64,000 nucleotides of DNA. Origin: SVFI01 sp045588655. Its GTDB lineage: Bacteria > Bacillota > Clostridia > Lachnospirales > Lachnospiraceae. The stretch is from assembly GCA_045588655.1 (NCBI GenBank), contig JAZNEP010000035.1, forward strand, positions 124,001 to 188,000, given 5' to 3'. The position numbers were made by a program, and so were the translations under genes. The notes under the pieces were generated by a model, which was not told the DNA's origin, ran no database searches, and was given only the letters and a program-made list of their open reading frames with translations. This document shows, piece by piece, positions 18,787-27,661 of the stretch (its first letter is position 1; every line of letters begins with the position of its first letter).

Positions 18787-19309
18787 GGGACTTAGAGGAT
18801 CGGCACTTGAGGAAATGATTAATAGAACAAATGAAAAATATAGAGAAAATCAACTGGCGTTGATTCAAAAAGTGCCCACACCAATTACGCCGATAAAAAT
18901 TGATAAAGAAACAAGACACATTACATTGGCTTACTTTGACCAGAAAAGTACGGTTGATTACATAGGATCGGTACAAGGGATTCCGGTATGCTTTGATGCA
19001 AAAGAATCTGCAGCGGATACGTTTGCTTTACAGAATATTCATGAACACCAGATTCAGTTTATGGACGATTTTGAAAAACAAAATGGGGTTGCGTTTATTT
19101 TGATTCATTATACGAAAAAGGATTTTATGTATTATCTGCCATTCCGCCATTTGAAAGTGTTTTGGGATCGTGCACAAAGTGGCGGGAGAAAAAGTTTTCG
19201 AATGGATGAACTGGATATGAGCTATGTGTTACCTAAGAAGAGTGGTGTATTTGTTCCGTACTTGGATGTATTGCAAAAAGATCTGATTGACAGAGAACAG
19301 CTAAGTTAA
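18767..19309 (+). CDS. recU: Holliday junction resolvase RecU
   Basis: 180 residues, starting MATWNSRGLRGSALEEMINR, the standard RecU N-terminus; an upstream in-frame ATG at 18749 is rejected because GAAGGAGGAAATCC places the ribosome at 18767. The nuclease core includes the Asp-x-Lys/Glu motif in CFDAKES and the QNIHEHQIQFM helix. RecU cleaves four-way junctions during recombinational repair and chromosome segregation in Firmicutes. The gene starts inside the end of the pseudouridine synthase gene. pbpA, its common partner, is not here. Confidence 0.94.
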   Translation: MATWNSRGLRGSALEEMINRTNEKYRENQLALIQKVPTPITPIKIDKETRHITLAYFDQKSTVDYIGSVQGIPVCFDAKESAADTFALQNIHEHQIQFMDDFEKQNGVAFILIHYTKKDFMYYLPFRHLKVFWDRAQSGGRKSFRMDELDMSYVLPKKSGVFVPYLDVLQKDLIDREQLS

Positions 19310-19318
19310 AAAGTGAGA

Positions 19319-19347
19319 TTGACAAGAAAAAAAGAAGAGTGTATACT
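19319..19347 (+). promoter_or_regulatory. his operon promoter
   Basis: TTGACA, 17-base spacer, TATACT: a near-perfect sigma-A promoter placed 87 bases before hisZ and just after recU. Transcription probably starts near 19354. Confidence 0.85.
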
Positions 19348-19353
19348 GTCAAT

Positions 19354-19434
19354 AGTTTTCTAAGGTAGCATGGTAGTGAGTTAGCACTGCGCCGTGATAA
19401 AGTGCAAGTGCTGAGATAAAAGGAGAAAATAATT
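19354..19434 (+). promoter_or_regulatory. structured 5' leader of the his operon
   Basis: About 80 bases of untranslated leader. AGCACT (19383-19388) can pair with AGTGCT (19407-19412), or GCACT (19384-19388) with AGTGC (19401-19405), two mutually exclusive hairpins. There is no T-run, no run of His codons, and no T-box consensus, so it is neither a classical his attenuator nor a T-box. The ribosome binding site AAGGAG follows at 19420-19425. Confidence 0.4.
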
Positions 19435-20718
19435 ATGGAAAAAAGATTGATACATACACCGGAAGGCGTACGTGATATTTATGGAAATGAGCTTCGAAAA
19501 AAACATCAAGTGCAGAGTCAGTTGATGAACGCGTTTGGAAGTTTTGGATATAAGGAAATTCAGACACCGGTTTTTGAATATTTTGATGTATTTAGTAAAG
19601 AAATCGGAACAACGAAAAGTAATGAGCTTTACAAGTTTTTTGATAAAGAGGGAAATACGCTGGCACTTCGTCCGGACTTCACACCGTCTATGGCTAGATG
19701 TGCGGCAAAATATTATTTGGAAGAAGATATTCCGGTTCGTTTTGCTTATTGTGGTAATACGTTTACCAATACATCTGAATTACAGGGAAAATTAAAAGAA
19801 GTAACGCAGACAGGTGTAGAATTAATTGGTGATAATGAACAAAGTGCAGATGCGGAGTTGATTCATCTGGCTGTAACTGCACTCAAACAAAGCGGATTGA
19901 AAGAGTTCCAAATCAGTATCGGCGAGATTGAATTTTTTAAAGGATTGTGCGAAGAGGCAGGACTTTCGGAAGAAATGGAAAGTCAGGTTCGTGAATTGAT
20001 ATCAAATAAAAATTACTTCGGTGTGGAAGAGTACATTACCGAAGAAGGGATTGCAAAAGAAAAAGCAGAGGCTTTTTTGAAAGTGGCAGAACTATTTGGC
20101 TCTTACGAATGTCTTGAGGAAGCAAAGGGACTTGTAACCAATGAGAAAAGCTTAAAGGCAGTAAAACGTCTGGAAAAGCTGTATGATACCCTTAAGGACT
20201 TTGGGGATGAAAAATATGTTTCTTTTGATCTAGGAATGGTAAGTAAATATAATTATTATACCGGCATTATTTTTAAAGCATATACCTATGGTGTCGGAGA
20301 TGCCATTTTAAAGGGAGGACGCTACAATAATCTTCTTTCTTATTTTGGAAAGAGTGCCCCGGCTATTGGTTTTATGATTGTGGTGGATGATTTGATGATC
20401 GCGTTAAACAGTCAGAAGCTGACTCCATCCTGTCAACCGGACATAGAATATCTGCTTTATGACAAAAAGATGTATAAAGACGCCATGAAAGTGGCTGACA
20501 AGAGAAGAAGTCTTGGAAAGAAGGTAGAATGTGTTGCATTTGCAGAAGGCAAACACGTTGAGGACTATGTTCGATATGGATATAACAATATGGTATCAAA
20601 ACTGTATCGTCTGACAACGGATGAAAAAGTAGTTGTGTACGATTTGGCAGATAATAGTGCAGATGCACTTCCTGTTGATAACTATGATTTGAAGACATTT
20701 TTAGGGAGGGAAGAATAA
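19435..20718 (+). CDS. hisZ: ATP phosphoribosyltransferase regulatory subunit HisZ
   Basis: 427 residues, a class II histidyl-tRNA synthetase paralogue. HisRS-like motifs are seen (GVRDIYGNE, FGSFGYKEIQTPVFEYFD, LRPDFTPSMARCAA, and GGRYNNLLSYFG), but it lies in front of the short HisG rather than with tRNA synthetases. HisZ has no aminoacylation activity; it forms a hetero-octamer with short HisG and confers activity and histidine feedback inhibition. First gene of the operon, behind a strong promoter. Confidence 0.95.
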   Translation: MEKRLIHTPEGVRDIYGNELRKKHQVQSQLMNAFGSFGYKEIQTPVFEYFDVFSKEIGTTKSNELYKFFDKEGNTLALRPDFTPSMARCAAKYYLEEDIPVRFAYCGNTFTNTSELQGKLKEVTQTGVELIGDNEQSADAELIHLAVTALKQSGLKEFQISIGEIEFFKGLCEEAGLSEEMESQVRELISNKNYFGVEEYITEEGIAKEKAEAFLKVAELFGSYECLEEAKGLVTNEKSLKAVKRLEKLYDTLKDFGDEKYVSFDLGMVSKYNYYTGIIFKAYTYGVGDAILKGGRYNNLLSYFGKSAPAIGFMIVVDDLMIALNSQKLTPSCQPDIEYLLYDKKMYKDAMKVADKRRSLGKKVECVAFAEGKHVEDYVRYGYNNMVSKLYRLTTDEKVVVYDLADNSADALPVDNYDLKTFLGREE

Positions 20719-21366
20719 ATGAGTGAAGATATGCGCTATTTGACATTTGCATTAGGAAAAGGAAGACTTGCAAAAAAAACATTGGAATTATTGGAACAGA
20801 TTGGAATTACTTGTGAAGAAATGAAAGATAAGGATTCCAGAAAATTAATCTTTGTCAATGAGGAACATAGATTGAAATTTTTTCTGGCGAAAGGACCGGA
20901 TGTTCCGACTTATGTGGAATATGGTGCAGCGGACATCGGTGTAGTCGGAAAAGATACACTGTTAGAAGAACAGAGGCGGGCATACGAGGTTCTTGATCTC
21001 GGTTTTGGAAAATGTCGCATGTGTGTATGTGGACCGGAGAGTGCAAAGGAACTTTTAATGCATCACGAAATGATTCGTGTAGCCAGCAAGTATCCAAACA
21101 TTGCAAAAGACTATTTTTATAACAAAAAGCATCAAACTGTTGATATTATTAAATTAAATGGATCAGTGGAACTGGGACCGATTGTTGGTTTATCTGACGT
21201 GATTGTCGATATTGTAGAAACTGGGTCAACACTTCGTGAAAACGGTTTGGAAGTACTTGAGGAAATCTGTCCTCTGTCTGCACGAATGATTGTAAATCAG
21301 GTAAGTATGAAAATGGAAGCGGATCGAATTAAAAAGTTGATTGCTGATATAAAGGAGATTTTATAA
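20719..21366 (+). CDS. hisG: ATP phosphoribosyltransferase, short form
   Basis: 215 residues, the short form lacking the C-terminal regulatory domain, matching the presence of hisZ. FALGKGRLAKKTLELLE opens the fold and the PRPP loop is VDIVETGSTLRENGL near residue 168. It condenses ATP and PRPP, the committing step of histidine synthesis. The ATG directly follows the hisZ stop; GGGAGGG is spaced 8 bases, which supports this start over the ATG at 20731. Confidence 0.96.
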   Translation: MSEDMRYLTFALGKGRLAKKTLELLEQIGITCEEMKDKDSRKLIFVNEEHRLKFFLAKGPDVPTYVEYGAADIGVVGKDTLLEEQRRAYEVLDLGFGKCRMCVCGPESAKELLMHHEMIRVASKYPNIAKDYFYNKKHQTVDIIKLNGSVELGPIVGLSDVIVDIVETGSTLRENGLEVLEEICPLSARMIVNQVSMKMEADRIKKLIADIKEIL

Positions 21367-22656
21367 ATGAAAATTATAAAACTGACGCAGGAGTCGAAAG
21401 ACAGCCTTTTGAATGATTTGTTAAAAAGGAGTCCGAATAATTACGGACAGTATGAGAAAACCGTACAGGAAATTATTGAAAATGTACGCGCAAACGGAGA
21501 TCAGGTTTTGTATGAATTAGCACACAAATTTGATAAAAACACCATTGATGCCAATAATTTCAAAGTAACAGAAGAGGAAATCGAAGAAGCTTTTTCTATA
21601 ATCGAGCCTGAGTTTATTGAAGTGATGGAGAAAGCAGCACAGAATATTGCTGAATATCATAAAAAACAAGTTCGTAACAGCTGGATTGAAACAAAACCGG
21701 ACGGAAGCATTTTGGGACAGAAGGTAGCACCGCTTGATAGTGTCGGTGTTTATGTTCCGGGAGGAAAAGCCGTTTATCCAAGCTCTACACTTATGACAAC
21801 AATTCCGGCAAAAGTAGCGGGAGTTTCAAAGATTGTAATGACAACTCCGGCGGGAGCGGACAATAAAGTTAATCCGGGAACTCTTGTGGCTGCAAAAATT
21901 GCAGGTGTAGATGAAATATATAAGACGGGAGGAGCGCAGGCAATTGCAGCGCTTGCGTTTGGTACAGAGACGGTTCCTAAAGTAGATAAAATAGTGGGGC
22001 CGGGTAATATTTTTGTTGCGCTTGCAAAAAAGGCAGTATACGGATATGTGAGCATTGATTCGATTGCAGGACCGAGTGAGATTCTCGTACTTGCAGATGA
22101 AACAGCCAATGCAAGATATGTGGCTGCAGATTTGCTTTCGCAGGCAGAGCATGATGAACTGGCTTCTTCCATTTTGATCACAACAAGTCAAAAGCTTGCA
22201 GAAGAGGTTTCAAAGGAAGTAGACCAATTTACAAAGCAGCTTTCGAGAAAAGAAATCATAGAAAAGAGTCTTGATAACTACGGATATATTCTGGTGGCTG
22301 AATCAATGGAGGATGCAATTGAAGCAGCAAATGAGATTGCATCGGAACACATGGAAATCCTGACAGCCAACCCATATGAAACCATGACAAAGATTCGTCA
22401 TGCAGGAGCAATGTTCTTAGGTAATTATTCGTCCGAACCGCTCGGTGATTATTTTGCAGGACCAAATCATGTTCTTCCGACCAACGGTACCGCTAAATTC
22501 TTTTCGCCGTTATCCGTAGATGATTATATCAAGAAATCAAGTATCATTTCCTACTCACGAGAAGCGCTTGAAGCAGTACATAAAGATATCGAACTTTTTG
22601 CGCGTAAGGAAGGCTTGACGGCGCATGAAAACTCTATTAAAGTAAGATTTGAATAG
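21367..22656 (+). CDS. hisD: histidinol dehydrogenase
   Basis: 429 residues. Conserved features include YVPGGKAVYPSSTLM, the GPGNIFVALAKKAVYG stretch, SIAGPSEILVLAD, and the zinc and catalytic region QAEHDELASS. Near the C-terminus NHVLPTNGTAKFFSPL is diagnostic. It oxidises L-histidinol in two NAD-dependent steps to histidine. The start codon abuts the hisG stop. Confidence 0.97.
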   Translation: MKIIKLTQESKDSLLNDLLKRSPNNYGQYEKTVQEIIENVRANGDQVLYELAHKFDKNTIDANNFKVTEEEIEEAFSIIEPEFIEVMEKAAQNIAEYHKKQVRNSWIETKPDGSILGQKVAPLDSVGVYVPGGKAVYPSSTLMTTIPAKVAGVSKIVMTTPAGADNKVNPGTLVAAKIAGVDEIYKTGGAQAIAALAFGTETVPKVDKIVGPGNIFVALAKKAVYGYVSIDSIAGPSEILVLADETANARYVAADLLSQAEHDELASSILITTSQKLAEEVSKEVDQFTKQLSRKEIIEKSLDNYGYILVAESMEDAIEAANEIASEHMEILTANPYETMTKIRHAGAMFLGNYSSEPLGDYFAGPNHVLPTNGTAKFFSPLSVDDYIKKSSIISYSREALEAVHKDIELFARKEGLTAHENSIKVRFE

Positions 22657-22674
22657 GACAGGGAGGTGCAGGAT

Positions 22675-23259
22675 ATGCGCACAGCTGAAATAAAAAGAGA
22701 TACCAAAGAGACAACGATTCAAATGAAACTTAGCATTGACGGTAAGGGTAAGAGTAAAATTGAGACAGGTATAGGTTTTTTTGATCATATGTTGGAAGGT
22801 TTTTCTAAGCATGGTTTTTTTGATCTGGACATAAAAGCAGAAGGTGATTTGCATGTAGATCCGCATCATACAGTAGAAGATACCGGTATAGTACTCGGCA
22901 AAGCCATCAAAGAAGCGATTGGTGACAAAAAAGGAATTTGTCGTTTTGGGTATTTTATTTTACCGATGGATGATGCACTTGCACTATGTAGTATTGATCT
23001 TGGAGGCAGAGCTTATTTTGAATTTGATTGTGAATTTGAGACGGAGCGCGTAGGAGCGTTCGAGACTCAGATGGTAAGAGAGTTCTTTTATGCGGTTTGT
23101 AGCAATGCGGAGATGAATCTGCATATAAAAATGCTCAGCGGATGTAACGACCACCATAAGATAGAGGCAATGTTTAAAGCATTTGCTAAGGCACTTGATC
23201 AGGCGACCTTATTGGATGATAGGATTACAGATGTGTTAAGTACAAAAGGTACTCTGTAA
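22675..23259 (+). CDS. hisB: imidazoleglycerol-phosphate dehydratase
   Basis: 194 residues, the monofunctional dehydratase without a phosphatase domain. FFDHMLEGFSKHGFFDL, DPHHTVEDTGIVLG and the repeated manganese-binding half GCNDHHKIEAMFKA are present. A GTG at 22666 is in frame, but it lies inside the GGGAGG ribosome binding site (22661-22666), and the protein normally begins MRTAEIKRDTKET, so ATG 22675 is chosen. Confidence 0.96.
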   Translation: MRTAEIKRDTKETTIQMKLSIDGKGKSKIETGIGFFDHMLEGFSKHGFFDLDIKAEGDLHVDPHHTVEDTGIVLGKAIKEAIGDKKGICRFGYFILPMDDALALCSIDLGGRAYFEFDCEFETERVGAFETQMVREFFYAVCSNAEMNLHIKMLSGCNDHHKIEAMFKAFAKALDQATLLDDRITDVLSTKGTL

Positions 23260-23270
23260 GGAGAAAATAC

Positions 23271-24554
23271 ATGGATTACAAACATTTTGTCGGAAGTATA
23301 TATTTAAAAGATAAAAAAGCAATCACAAATTTCAGTGATCATACGGTGATTTCACAGAATCCGGTAGAATTAGCATGTTATTATGCAGAAAGTGGTGTGG
23401 ATGTTATCATAGTATTTGATTTATCCTGCAATGACGAAATGCATGATGAGGCACTTTCCATCATGAAAAGAATTTGTGAGAAGGTACAAATTCCTGTATA
23501 TGGATCCGGGTTTATTAATAAAGTGGAAGATGTAAAGAAAATACTATACACCGGATGTGATAAAGCAGTACTTAATTTCGGAAAAGAGTGCAGTCAGGAA
23601 ATTCTTGAGGAAGTTTCTCAGCGTTTTGGCCGTGAACATATTGCTGCTACCATTGCAAGTGAGGACTCCTTGGTGATTAATAAGGAACGACTGGAAACTT
23701 ATGTGAGTGAGCTTGTGTTGATTGATGAGCATGCTCTTAAAAATTGTCTAGGAGCGTCCAGCCTTCCATCGATTGTATTTTTGCCGGAAATTTCACTGGA
23801 TAAGATGCTTTCTGTCATGGAACGCAATGGTGTTTCAGGTATTGCAGGTAACATCGTAAACAGTAATTGTAAAGAAATCACGGCTCTCAAAAAAATATGT
23901 AAAGAGAGAGGTATCAAAGTACAGACGTTGGAAGTCGTAATGGAGTTTTCTGAGTTTAAACTGTTATCGGACGGTTTGATGCCTGTTGTTGTACAGGATT
24001 ATCGGACAAACGAAGTTCTTATGGTAGCCTATATGAATGAAGAAGCTTATCTGACAACACTTCGTACCGGTAAAATGACGTATTACAGTAGAAGTCGCAA
24101 AGAGCTTTGGATTAAAGGACTTACAAGTGGTCACTTCCAATATGTAAAAGGTCTTTCGGTTGACTGTGATAACGATACGTTGTTGGCTAAAGTATATCAA
24201 GTGGGTGCCGCGTGTCATACAGGGAATTACTCCTGCTTTTATAGAGATCTTGTTCCGATGCAAGCTGCTGTAGAGAATCCGCTTACCGTATTTGAACAGG
24301 TGTATGGTGTGATAAAAGATAGAAAGACCAATCCAAAGGAAGGATCCTATACAAATTATTTGTTCGAGAAAGGAACCGATAAGATATTAAAGAAACTTGG
24401 AGAAGAAGCAACCGAAATAGTGATTGCGGCAAAAAACGAGAGCAAAGATGAGATTACATATGAGATTTCGGATTTCCTATATCATATGATGGTGCTTATG
24501 GCAGAGAAAGGAATTAGCTGGGAAGATATTACAGCAGAACTTTCTAATCGATAA
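23271..24554 (+). CDS. hisIE: HisF-like domain fused to HisIE (PR-AMP cyclohydrolase / PR-ATP pyrophosphatase)
   Basis: 427 residues. Residues about 225-330 are HisI (LMPVVVQDYRTNEVLMVAYM, the YYSRSRKELWIKG block, zinc site CDNDTLL, and Cys306/Cys313-type residues in GAACHTGNYSC), and 335-427 are HisE (LGEEATEIVIAAKNES with metal-binding Glu residues). Residues 1-215 align with HisF along their length (NPVELACYYAESGVDVIIVF; CDKAVLNFG), but the catalytic Asp11 position is Tyr11 and the Asp130 position is Ala129, so the barrel should be inactive as cyclase. True hisA, hisF and hisH are not in the window. Such N-terminally extended HisIE proteins are known in Lachnospiraceae. Confidence 0.9.
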   Translation: MDYKHFVGSIYLKDKKAITNFSDHTVISQNPVELACYYAESGVDVIIVFDLSCNDEMHDEALSIMKRICEKVQIPVYGSGFINKVEDVKKILYTGCDKAVLNFGKECSQEILEEVSQRFGREHIAATIASEDSLVINKERLETYVSELVLIDEHALKNCLGASSLPSIVFLPEISLDKMLSVMERNGVSGIAGNIVNSNCKEITALKKICKERGIKVQTLEVVMEFSEFKLLSDGLMPVVVQDYRTNEVLMVAYMNEEAYLTTLRTGKMTYYSRSRKELWIKGLTSGHFQYVKGLSVDCDNDTLLAKVYQVGAACHTGNYSCFYRDLVPMQAAVENPLTVFEQVYGVIKDRKTNPKEGSYTNYLFEKGTDKILKKLGEEATEIVIAAKNESKDEITYEISDFLYHMMVLMAEKGISWEDITAELSNR

Positions 24555-24574
24555 ATGAAAAATGTCAGTTTGAA

Positions 24575-24615
24575 AGAAGATATGCAACGATTTTGTTGTG
24601 ATATCTTCTTTTTTT
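24575..24615 (+). terminator. his operon terminator
   Basis: Stem AGAAGATAT (24575-24583) with ATATCTTCT (24601-24609), extended by GCAAC/GTTGT, followed by TTTTTT. It lies 20 bases after the hisIE stop. Confidence 0.88.
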
Positions 24616-24658
24616 GCAATTGGTTCATACAATGGTAAAAAAAGAATGGATAAGAGTG

Positions 24659-25075
24659 ATGAATAACAATACAGACAGAATGGATAGTAAACAGAACCGA
24701 AAACTTGCAGTCGCTGCATTTTTAAGAAGTAGTGCATCACAGAACATGGAAAGACTTGTGCAAATTGATCACATTTTAAACGGCGGAGAAATATCAAGCA
24801 GTGGAAATAGGAATATGATAACACAAGCAGCCGAACAACTAGATTGCAGTATAAGTGATGAAGAAAAAACATATCAAAGATCCTTTCGTAATCGTTGCGT
24901 AGCTAGTATAATATTGACCATTGTTTTGTTTCTGGGAATGATGAGCGAAGATGAAAAAATAATAAAATATGTGGAACGGATAAAAATAGAAATATCACAG
25001 GACTATTCAGAGAATTTGTTTGATTTTATAAAGCAGATACCGTATACTCTTGAGTATGAGAAAATTAATGCTTAA
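24659..25075 (+). CDS. small membrane protein of unknown function
   Basis: 138 residues, not recognised. A polar N-terminal half (RKLAVAAFLRSS, then Asn/Gly/Ser-rich) is followed by one hydrophobic helix at about 81-95 and an acidic, aromatic C-terminal tail. Earlier start codons (TTG 24614, ATG 24632) fall in or next to the his terminator, so a later start is likely; ATG 24659 is my choice but its ribosome binding site is weak. A possible -10 (TACAAT, 24628-24633) is just upstream. Its end overlaps the start of the radical SAM gene by 20 bases. Confidence 0.55.
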   Translation: MNNNTDRMDSKQNRKLAVAAFLRSSASQNMERLVQIDHILNGGEISSSGNRNMITQAAEQLDCSISDEEKTYQRSFRNRCVASIILTIVLFLGMMSEDEKIIKYVERIKIEISQDYSENLFDFIKQIPYTLEYEKINA

Positions 25076-26936
25076 GGATGAAATCCTATTAAAAATTGAA
25101 AAACCGGCCCGTTATATTGGCGGGGAAGTAAACAGTATTGTAAAAGACAAATCAAAGATAGACATTCGGTTTGCTATGTGTTTTCCGGATGTTTATGAAA
25201 TTGGTATGTCGCATCTTGGCATACAGATTTTGTATGATATGCTGAATCAATATGAGGATACGTGGTGTGAACGTGTATATTCTCCATGGACTGATTTGGA
25301 TGCGATTATGAGAAAAGAACAGATTCCTCTTTTTGCACTGGAATCTCAAGACCCAATAAAAGAATTTGATTTTTTGGGAATTACGCTCCAGTATGAAATG
25401 TGTTATACCAATATTCTTCAGGTATTAGATTTGTCGCAAATTCCGATTTATACAAAGGATCGAACAGAAAATGACCCGATAGTAATAGGAGGAGGGCCTT
25501 GTTCGTACAATCCGGAACCGATTGCGGACTTTTTTGATTTGTTTTATATAGGAGAAGGAGAAACGATGTATCGCAGCCTCCTTGATTTATATAAAGATTA
25601 CAAAGTCAAAGGATGGACAAGGCAACAATTTTTACGTGAAGCCGGAAAATTGCCGGGAATATACTGTCCTTCCTTATATGAGGTGTCATATAAGGAAGAT
25701 GGTACAATTGCTGCATTCCAGCCGCGATATGATGATGTTCCGGCGTATATCGAGAAAGAGATGGTTACGGAGCTTTCTGAGGCACATTATCCAATCAAAC
25801 CGGTTGTTCCGTTTATAAAGGTTACACAGGATAGAGTTGTGCTTGAAATTATGCGAGGATGCATTAGAGGTTGTCGATTCTGTCAGGCAGGACAGTTATA
25901 TCGACCGCTACGCGAAAGAGATATTGAGGTTCTGAAAAAATATGCATCAGAAATGTTGAAGCATACAGGACACGAAGAGATATCACTCAGTTCATTAAGT
26001 TCCAGTGACTATTCAAAATTGCCGGAGCTGATTGATTACCTAATAGATGAATGCAATCGTAAAAAGATTAATATATCGTTGCCATCGCTTCGAATTGATG
26101 CTTTTTCTCTTGATGTCATGAGTAAAGTTCAGGATGTTAAGAAGAGTTCGCTTACTTTTGCCCCGGAAGCCGGATCACAGAGGCTACGTGATGTGATTAA
26201 CAAAGGATTGACTGAAGAAGTCATTTTGAGTGGAGCCAAAGCAGCATTTGAAGGTGGATGGAATAAAGTGAAATTATACTTTATGCTGGGGCTTCCGACA
26301 GAGACAAAGGAAGATATGGAAGGAATTGCGGACTTATCCAATAAGATAGCAAAGGTATATTATGAGACTGTACCAAAAGAAAAACGCCAAGGGAAAGTGC
26401 AGATTGTAACCAGTACATCCTTTTTTGTTCCAAAGCCGTTTACACCGTTCCAGTGGGCACCGATGTGCACAAAAGAAGAATTTTTAGAGCGGGCTTATGT
26501 GGTTAGAGATGCGATAAAAGGACAGTTAAATCAAAAGAGCATAAAATATAACTGGCATGAGGCAGATGTGACGGTGCTGGAGGGCGTATTTGCCAGAGGC
26601 GATCGTAAAGTTGCGGACGTGATATATAAAGCATATCAAAAAGGTTGCATGTTTGATTCGTGGAGTGAGTATTTCCGTAATGATACATGGATGGAAGCGT
26701 TTGATGAGTGTGGTGTAGATATTGCTTTTTATACCACAAGGGAACGTGCGGAAGATGAAATATTCCCATGGGATTTCATTGGTTGTGGTGTGGATAAAGC
26801 ATTTCTTCTTCGAGAATGGGAAAAGGCAAATGGAGAATCTATATCACTTAACTGTCGTCAGGCATGTCAGGGATGTGGTGCCATGAAATATGGCGTAGGC
26901 GTTTGCATGGAAGATAAAATGAAAGAGAATCTATAG
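25056..26936 (+). CDS. TIGR03960 family radical SAM protein
   Basis: 626 residues. The start MRKLMLKDEILLKIEKPARY matches the family. N-terminal B12-binding-like region (about 20-200) with PIVIGGGPCSYNPEP, then the radical SAM motif in EIMRGCIRGCRFCQAGQ near residue 268, and a C-terminal Cys-rich tail (CRQACQGCGAMKYGVGVC). Its function is unknown; it is always found with the DUF2344/TIGR03936 protein, here 17 bases downstream, and often with Rng and L21, as here. The family looks like split YgiQ/MiaB-type enzymes acting on RNA or ribosomal protein, which is inference only. Confidence 0.92.
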   Translation: MRKLMLKDEILLKIEKPARYIGGEVNSIVKDKSKIDIRFAMCFPDVYEIGMSHLGIQILYDMLNQYEDTWCERVYSPWTDLDAIMRKEQIPLFALESQDPIKEFDFLGITLQYEMCYTNILQVLDLSQIPIYTKDRTENDPIVIGGGPCSYNPEPIADFFDLFYIGEGETMYRSLLDLYKDYKVKGWTRQQFLREAGKLPGIYCPSLYEVSYKEDGTIAAFQPRYDDVPAYIEKEMVTELSEAHYPIKPVVPFIKVTQDRVVLEIMRGCIRGCRFCQAGQLYRPLRERDIEVLKKYASEMLKHTGHEEISLSSLSSSDYSKLPELIDYLIDECNRKKINISLPSLRIDAFSLDVMSKVQDVKKSSLTFAPEAGSQRLRDVINKGLTEEVILSGAKAAFEGGWNKVKLYFMLGLPTETKEDMEGIADLSNKIAKVYYETVPKEKRQGKVQIVTSTSFFVPKPFTPFQWAPMCTKEEFLERAYVVRDAIKGQLNQKSIKYNWHEADVTVLEGVFARGDRKVADVIYKAYQKGCMFDSWSEYFRNDTWMEAFDECGVDIAFYTTRERAEDEIFPWDFIGCGVDKAFLLREWEKANGESISLNCRQACQGCGAMKYGVGVCMEDKMKENL

Positions 26937-26953
26937 ACATTTGGAGTAAATAT

Positions 26954-27661
26954 ATGAAATTAAGAATAAAATTTTCGAAAAGCGGTACCATGGTGTATAT
27001 CGGTCATCTTGATATGATGCGCTATTTTCAAAAAGCCATGCGAAGAGCAGATGTAGATATATCTTATTCCACAGGATTTAGTCCGCACCAGATTATGTCA
27101 TTTGCTGCACCGCTTGGTGTTGGAATTTCTTCGAACGGAGAGTATATGGATATTGGAGTGGATAGTCTGACTTCGGCGTTGCAACTGAAAAATGCACTGA
27201 ATGCAGTCATGGTAGAAGGAGTACACATCGAATCAGTGAAGCTTCTTCCGGAAAGTGCGGCGAATGCGATGGCAAGTGTCGCAGCGGCGAAATATACGAT
27301 TCGTTTCAGAGAAGGGTATGAACCGGAGTTTGACTTGTTTGGTCAATTAAATGAGTATCTGGCACAAGAATATATCTATGTGGTAAAAGAGACAAAAAAG
27401 GGTCAAAAAGAGATGGATATTAAGCCTCATATATATGATATGAGCTTTGATGGTGAAAAAAAAGAGGTTTCCGTTTTTGTAGATGCATCAAGTTCCGGAA
27501 ATATTAAGCCTGTTTTTGTATTACAAGATTATTATCGATATTGCGGTAAAGAGGCCGGAGAGTTTGATTTTCTTGTGACAAGAGAAGATACGTATATGAA
27601 TATAGGAACCGAAGACGAGCCGAAGTTTGTGCCGTTAGAACAGGCAGGAGAAGATTATTAA
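26954..27661 (+). CDS. TIGR03936 (DUF2344) radical-SAM-linked protein
   Basis: 235 residues beginning MKLRIKFSKSGTMVYIGHLD, the family signature. It includes RRADVDISYSTGFSPHQIMS and carries no cluster motif of its own; in some species it is fused to the preceding radical SAM enzyme. It is therefore probably its dedicated partner or substrate-binding subunit. The stop overlaps the Rng start by one base (TAATG), implying coupled translation. Confidence 0.92.
   Translation: MKLRIKFSKSGTMVYIGHLDMMRYFQKAMRRADVDISYSTGFSPHQIMSFAAPLGVGISSNGEYMDIGVDSLTSALQLKNALNAVMVEGVHIESVKLLPESAANAMASVAAAKYTIRFREGYEPEFDLFGQLNEYLAQEYIYVVKETKKGQKEMDIKPHIYDMSFDGEKKEVSVFVDASSSGNIKPVFVLQDYYRYCGKEAGEFDFLVTREDTYMNIGTEDEPKFVPLEQAGEDY

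Noticed and set aside
19354..19434. T-box or His-codon attenuator before hisZ.
   Set aside because: Too short, no AGGGTGGNACCGCG-like T-box, no terminator and no His codon run.
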